Shown here: in pieces, positions 60,904 through 64,000 of the stretch | Numbering within the stretch: position 1 is the first letter of the stretch | Layout: each line of letters begins with the position of its first letter | Source: Xanthomonas hortorum pv. cynarae | GTDB taxonomy: Bacteria; Pseudomonadota; Gammaproteobacteria; Xanthomonadales; Xanthomonadaceae | Direction of reading: 5' to 3' | Assembly: GCF_002939985.1 (NCBI RefSeq) | Contig: NZ_MDFM01000014.1 | Coordinates: 75,948-139,947, forward strand | Length of the DNA stretch: 64,000 bases | Translations under genes and position numbers: made by a program | The notes under the pieces: model-generated | Told to the model about the DNA's origin: nothing | The model's input: the letters and a program-made list of their open reading frames with translations, nothing else | Database searches by the model: none

Positions 60904-62409
60904 TCACTTGAGAGAGATGGTGGTGTTGACGCCATGGCCAAGCGTCTGGTCGTCGAACCAGCGCGCGGTCACGGTCTTGGTCTGGGTGTAGAACATCACC
61001 ACCTGCTTGCCGTACGGACACAGGTCGCCGAGCTTGGAGGCGCGCGAACCGGTGAACGAAAACAGCGGTACCGGCACCGGGATCGGCACGTTGATGCCGA
61101 CCTGGCCCACATCGATGTCTTCCTGAAAACGCCGTGCCGCTGCGCCGGACTGGGTGAACAATGCGGTGCCGTTGCCGTTGGGATTGGCGTTGACCAGCGC
61201 GATGGCGTCGTCCAGCGTGTCTGCGCTCAGGATCACCAGCACGGGCCCGAAGATTTCTTCGTCGTAGATGCGCATGCCCGGAGTGACGCCGGAGAAGATC
61301 GTCGGGCCGACGAAATTGCCTTGTTCGAACCCCGTTACGGTCGGCGCGCGACCATCCAGTTCCAGCGTTGCGCCCTGCTCCACGCCGGAGGCGATCAGGT
61401 TCTCCACTCGCTCACGCGCCGCGCAGGAAATCAGCGGGCCCACGTCCGTGCCCGGCGCATTGCCCGCACCCAGCTTCAAGGTCTTGGCCTTGGCAACCAG
61501 CGCCGGAATCCATTGCTGCGCCTCGCCCACCAGCACCAGCGTGGAGGCCGCCATGCAACGCTGGCCGGCGGCACCAAAGGCGGCACCAACCATCGCGTTG
61601 AGGGTCTGTTCCTGATTGGCGTCCGGCAGCACCACGGCATGATTCTTGGCGCCCATCATGCATTGCACGCGCTTGCCGGCCAGCGATGCGCGGCGATAGA
61701 CGTGCGTGCCGACCTTGGTCGAGCCGACGAACGACAGCGCCTTGATCTCGGGGTGGTCGCACAGTGCGTTGACCACCTCTTCGCCGCCGTGCACCACGTT
61801 GAGCACGCCCTTGGGAATGCCTGCTTCCAGCGCAAGCTCCACCAGGCGCATGGTCACCATCGGGTCTTGCTCGGAGGGCTTGAGCACGAAGGTGTTGCCG
61901 GTGGCGATGGCCATCGGAAACATCCACAGCGGAATCATCGCCGGGAAGTTGAACGGGGTAATGCCCGCGCACACGCCCAGCGGCTGCAGCAGGCTGTAGG
62001 TGTCCACGCCGTTGGCGACGTTGTTGGCCAGCTCGCCCAGCTGCAGATTGCCGATCGCTGCAGCGTGTTCAACCACTTCCAGCCCGCGGAACACATCGCC
62101 TTCGGCATCGGCCAGGGTCTTGCCCTGCTCGGCACTGAGCAGCGCGGCCAGCTCGGGCATGTGTTCGCGGATCAGTTGCTGGTACTTGAGGAAGACGCGC
62201 GCGCGGGTGCCGATGGGCGTCTTGCGCCAGTTGACAAAGGCACGGCTGGCGGCGGCCACTGCGGCGTCGACCTCGGCCGTGGTGGCGAACGGCACCTGCG
62301 CCAGCACCGACTGGTTGGCCGGGTTGACCACGTCCTGCCAGTGCGTGCTGGCGGAAGTGACGAATTCGCCATCGATCAACAGGGACACGCGGGGTACGGC
62401 TTCGCTCAT
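60904..62409 (-). CDS. mmsA: Methylmalonate-semialdehyde dehydrogenase (CoA-acylating)
   Basis: The start at 62409 ([17 protein letters not shown]) gives 501 residues. ALDH fold with [39 protein letters not shown] and [17 protein letters not shown] carrying the catalytic Cys. It converts methylmalonate semialdehyde with NAD and CoA to propionyl-CoA. The [11 protein letters not shown] segment is typical of the CoA-acylating type. First gene of the operon; the XRE regulator gene is divergent from it. Confidence 0.95.
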   Translation of the reverse strand: MSEAVPRVSLLIDGEFVTSASTHWQDVVNPANQSVLAQVPFATTAEVDAAVAAASRAFVNWRKTPIGTRARVFLKYQQLIREHMPELAALLSAEQGKTLADAEGDVFRGLEVVEHAAAIGNLQLGELANNVANGVDTYSLLQPLGVCAGITPFNFPAMIPLWMFPMAIATGNTFVLKPSEQDPMVTMRLVELALEAGIPKGVLNVVHGGEEVVNALCDHPEIKALSFVGSTKVGTHVYRRASLAGKRVQCMMGAKNHAVVLPDANQEQTLNAMVGAAFGAAGQRCMAASTLVLVGEAQQWIPALVAKAKTLKLGAGNAPGTDVGPLISCAARERVENLIASGVEQGATLELDGRAPTVTGFEQGNFVGPTIFSGVTPGMRIYDEEIFGPVLVILSADTLDDAIALVNANPNGNGTALFTQSGAAARRFQEDIDVGQVGINVPIPVPVPLFSFTGSRASKLGDLCPYGKQVVMFYTQTKTVTARWFDDQTLGHGVNTTISLK

Positions 62410-62517
62410 TGCAGGTTCGCTCGCAGAAGGGTCGATGCAGATGCTTCGCATTGTTTGCACCCCTCGCCGGCATTCCCAGCCCCCAATTGCTTAATCGCGC
62501 TAAGCTGGTGGCACAAT

Positions 62518-62535
62518 TTTGCGAATCTTGCGAAT
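62518..62535. promoter_or_regulatory. Candidate operator: tandem TTGCGAAT direct repeat
   Basis: TTTGCGAATCTTGCGAAT contains two TTGCGAAT units 9 bases apart, at the start of the regulator gene and about 110 bases upstream of mmsA. A related TTCGCATTGTTTGCA lies near 62445-62460. PrpR/RamB-type regulators of this class bind TTTGCAAA-like sites, so this may control both the catabolic operon and the regulator. Confidence 0.4.
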
Positions 62536-63919
62536 GCCACACACGCAGCCACCTCTGCGCCACCAGCTCGGCCTGCGCCTGCAGCGGCTGCGCCAGCGCC
62601 ATGGCCTGACCCAGGCCGAACTGGCGCGCCGGCTGGCGTTGTCGCCGAGCTATCTCAACCAGATCGAGCGCAATCAGCGCCCGTTGACGCTGGCGATCCA
62701 GCAGCGGCTCAAGGCCACCCTGGGCGATCTCGAAGGCCTGCTGGACCTGTACGACCCCGCCGCGCTGGTGGAACCCTTGGACGAATCGCTGCGCAGCCTG
62801 GGCCACAGCCTGTCGGCCGCTGAACTGCGCGTGCTCACCGGCAATCTGCCGCAGGTGGCGCAGGCACTGCTGGATCTGCATCGCGCCCACAAGCGTCTGC
62901 AGGAGCGCAATGCCGCGCTGGAACTGCAGATCGGTGCCGACCACGCCGCACTGCCCTCGCTGGCGCCCGGCGAGCAGGTGCGCGATTACTTCAATCGCGC
63001 GCACAACTATTTGCCCGAACTGGATGAGCGCGCCGAAGCGCTGTATGCCGAACTCGGGCTGACCCCGGACAACCTTGCGCCGCGGCTGCGCCAACGCCTG
63101 GCCGATCGCCACGGCTTGTTGGTGCAGGACGCCACCGACCTGCTGAGCGACAAGCGCAGCGTGGATGCGCAGGCGCGCGTGCTATGGCTGCCTGCGCATC
63201 TGCGCCCCGGCCAACAGGCGTTCCAGATGGCGGCGCAGTTGGCGTTGCTGGAATGTGCGCCGCTGCTGGAGGCGCGCATTGCCGATGCCGGATTCGAAGA
63301 TGCCGAGCGCATCGCGTTGTCGCGCATTGGTTTGTCGAACTATTTTGCCGGCGCCCTGGTGATGCCGTATGGCGAATTTCTGCACAGCGCGCAGACCTGC
63401 CGCTACGACATCGAATGGCTGGCCGATCGTTTCGATGTGGGCTTCGAGGCGGTCTGCCACCGGCTCAGCACCTTGCAGCGGCGCGGTGCGGCCGGCTTGC
63501 CGATCTTCTTCATGCGGGTGGACCGCGCCGGCAATGTGTCCAAACGTCACTCGGCCACCGACTTCCACTTTTCGCATGTCGGCGGCGCCTGCCCGTTGTG
63601 GATCGTCTACGAAGCCTTCAATCAGCCCGACCGCATCCTCACCCAGATCGCGCGCATGCCCGATGGCCGGCGCTATTTCTGGCTTGCGCGCCAGGTCAGC
63701 AGTGGCGCGCCCGGTTACGGCCGCCCGCGCAAGACCTTTGCATTGGCGATGGGCTGCGACCTGCGCCATGCCGATCAACTGGTGTATGCACGCGGCTGGG
63801 ACCTGGATGCGGTGGACGATGCGGTACCGATCGGCCCGGGCTGCCTGACCTGCGAGCGCAGCGATTGCGTGCAGCGCGCGTTCCCGGCCTTGCCTCGATT
63901 GCCTGCCAGCGCGCGCTAG
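62534..63919 (+). CDS. XRE-family short-chain acyl-CoA type transcriptional regulator
   Basis: The start at 62534 (MPHTQPPLRHQLGLRLQRLR) gives 461 residues; a TTG at 62519 is possible. N-terminal HTH (about 12-62, GLTQAELARRLALSPSYLNQ), an IrrE-like middle part, and a C-terminal domain with GPGCLTCERSDCVQRAFP, the Cys cluster of the DUF2083/PrpR-like group. These proteins sense short-chain acyl-CoAs (propionyl- or methylmalonyl-related). Divergent to mmsA, so probably the regulator of the valine catabolic operon. Confidence 0.9.
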   Translation: MPHTQPPLRHQLGLRLQRLRQRHGLTQAELARRLALSPSYLNQIERNQRPLTLAIQQRLKATLGDLEGLLDLYDPAALVEPLDESLRSLGHSLSAAELRVLTGNLPQVAQALLDLHRAHKRLQERNAALELQIGADHAALPSLAPGEQVRDYFNRAHNYLPELDERAEALYAELGLTPDNLAPRLRQRLADRHGLLVQDATDLLSDKRSVDAQARVLWLPAHLRPGQQAFQMAAQLALLECAPLLEARIADAGFEDAERIALSRIGLSNYFAGALVMPYGEFLHSAQTCRYDIEWLADRFDVGFEAVCHRLSTLQRRGAAGLPIFFMRVDRAGNVSKRHSATDFHFSHVGGACPLWIVYEAFNQPDRILTQIARMPDGRRYFWLARQVSSGAPGYGRPRKTFALAMGCDLRHADQLVYARGWDLDAVDDAVPIGPGCLTCERSDCVQRAFPALPRLPASAR

Positions 63920-64000
63920 AGCGTGTTATGAACTTTGAAATAGAGCGGCTGCATTTCCAAGCATCAGGATCGTGAAGACGACAAAGTGCAAACCGGCCAA
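63920..64000. other. Window end: start of a possible further repeat or mobile element
   Basis: After the regulator stop, the sequence AGAGCGTGTTATGAACTTTG begins next to the TAG, much as the other elements begin at stop codons. The rest (AAATAGAGCGGCTGCATTTC and further) does not match them. The window is too short to name it; it may be the edge of an insertion sequence. Confidence 0.35.

Noticed and set aside
60802..62823. 673-residue plus-strand frame opposite mmsA
   Set aside because: Antisense to mmsA; runs into the start of the regulator gene in the wrong frame; no domain.
1..64000. tRNA, rRNA, prophage or complete insertion sequence
   Set aside because: No cloverleaf-like segment, transposase, integrase or phage structural gene was seen in any supported frame.

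Overview
The window is a chromosomal segment of a Xanthomonas species or a very close relative (Xanthomonadaceae). This is judged from high GC, the characteristic rpoE-rseA-mucD-lepA-lepB-DUF4845-rnc-era-recO order, a plant-associated style TonB-dependent receptor, Xanthomonas-type intergenic repeats, and protein sequences typical of the genus. No tRNA or rRNA gene, no intact insertion sequence, no prophage and no CRISPR array was found. Nearly all of the window is coding, and about 57 genes are supported.

Layout. 1-7.7 kb: the 3' part of an Hsp70-like (YegD-type) gene, a small basic protein with its own promoter-like site and terminator, an ECF sigma/anti-sigma/DUF4097 envelope-stress-like set, a short MscS channel, a YbiI-type zinc-finger protein, DUF2789 and DUF1328 small proteins, a YgjP-like metallopeptidase, and a Sel1-repeat/prolyl-4-hydroxylase fusion. 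7.8-17.2 kb: leucine dehydrogenase behind a leader hairpin, a lipidated subtilisin autotransporter, a thiolase, two Ala-rich lipoproteins, a CHASE3-GAF-GGDEF cyclase, and a bactofilin overlapping a zinc-ribbon protein. 17.6-23.6 kb: the ligase-associated DNA repair operon (exonuclease, ATP-dependent ligase, Lhr-type helicase, PdeM endonuclease). 23.6-35.1 kb: a frameshifted FAD monooxygenase, a cold-shock protein, purine salvage and cell-wall recycling (methylthioinosine phosphorylase, hpt, nagZ), an FeS photolyase with a renalase-like flavoprotein, a DsbA-family oxidoreductase, a CYTH protein, rlmD and a receiver-Hpt protein.

35.2-44.1 kb (minus strand): recO, era, rnc, DUF4845, lepB and lepA, then mucD, rseA and rpoE. 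A good sigma-E type promoter lies just upstream of rpoE. 44.2-46.3 kb: a multifunctional beta-oxidation protein (fadB/fadJ). 46.5-54.8 kb: an accessory-looking island with a TonB-dependent receptor, two TPR-sulfotransferases, a small secreted protein and a TPR-aspartyl/asparaginyl beta-hydroxylase. This is the best candidate for a poorly described system, namely a receptor with protein- or peptide-modifying enzymes. 54.9-55.9 kb: a CzcD-like cation exporter. 56.7-62.4 kb: a tightly overlapping valine/isobutyrate catabolic operon (mmsA, acyl-CoA dehydrogenase, two crotonase-family enzymes, mmsB), divergent from an XRE short-chain acyl-CoA type regulator.

Repeats. Two dispersed families stand out. 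One is a roughly 140-bp element with GAGYGGCTAACAAAAC-type inverted ends, whose three copies each abut a stop codon (14.2, 32.7 and 56.0 kb; the last is enlarged and carries a 69-bp minisatellite). The other is made of GGGATTCGGGATTGGGG-type intergenic inverted repeats (31.3, 38.7 and 40.7 kb), one of which supplies the C-terminus of the CYTH protein. All identifications come from reading the sequence. No database search was possible.
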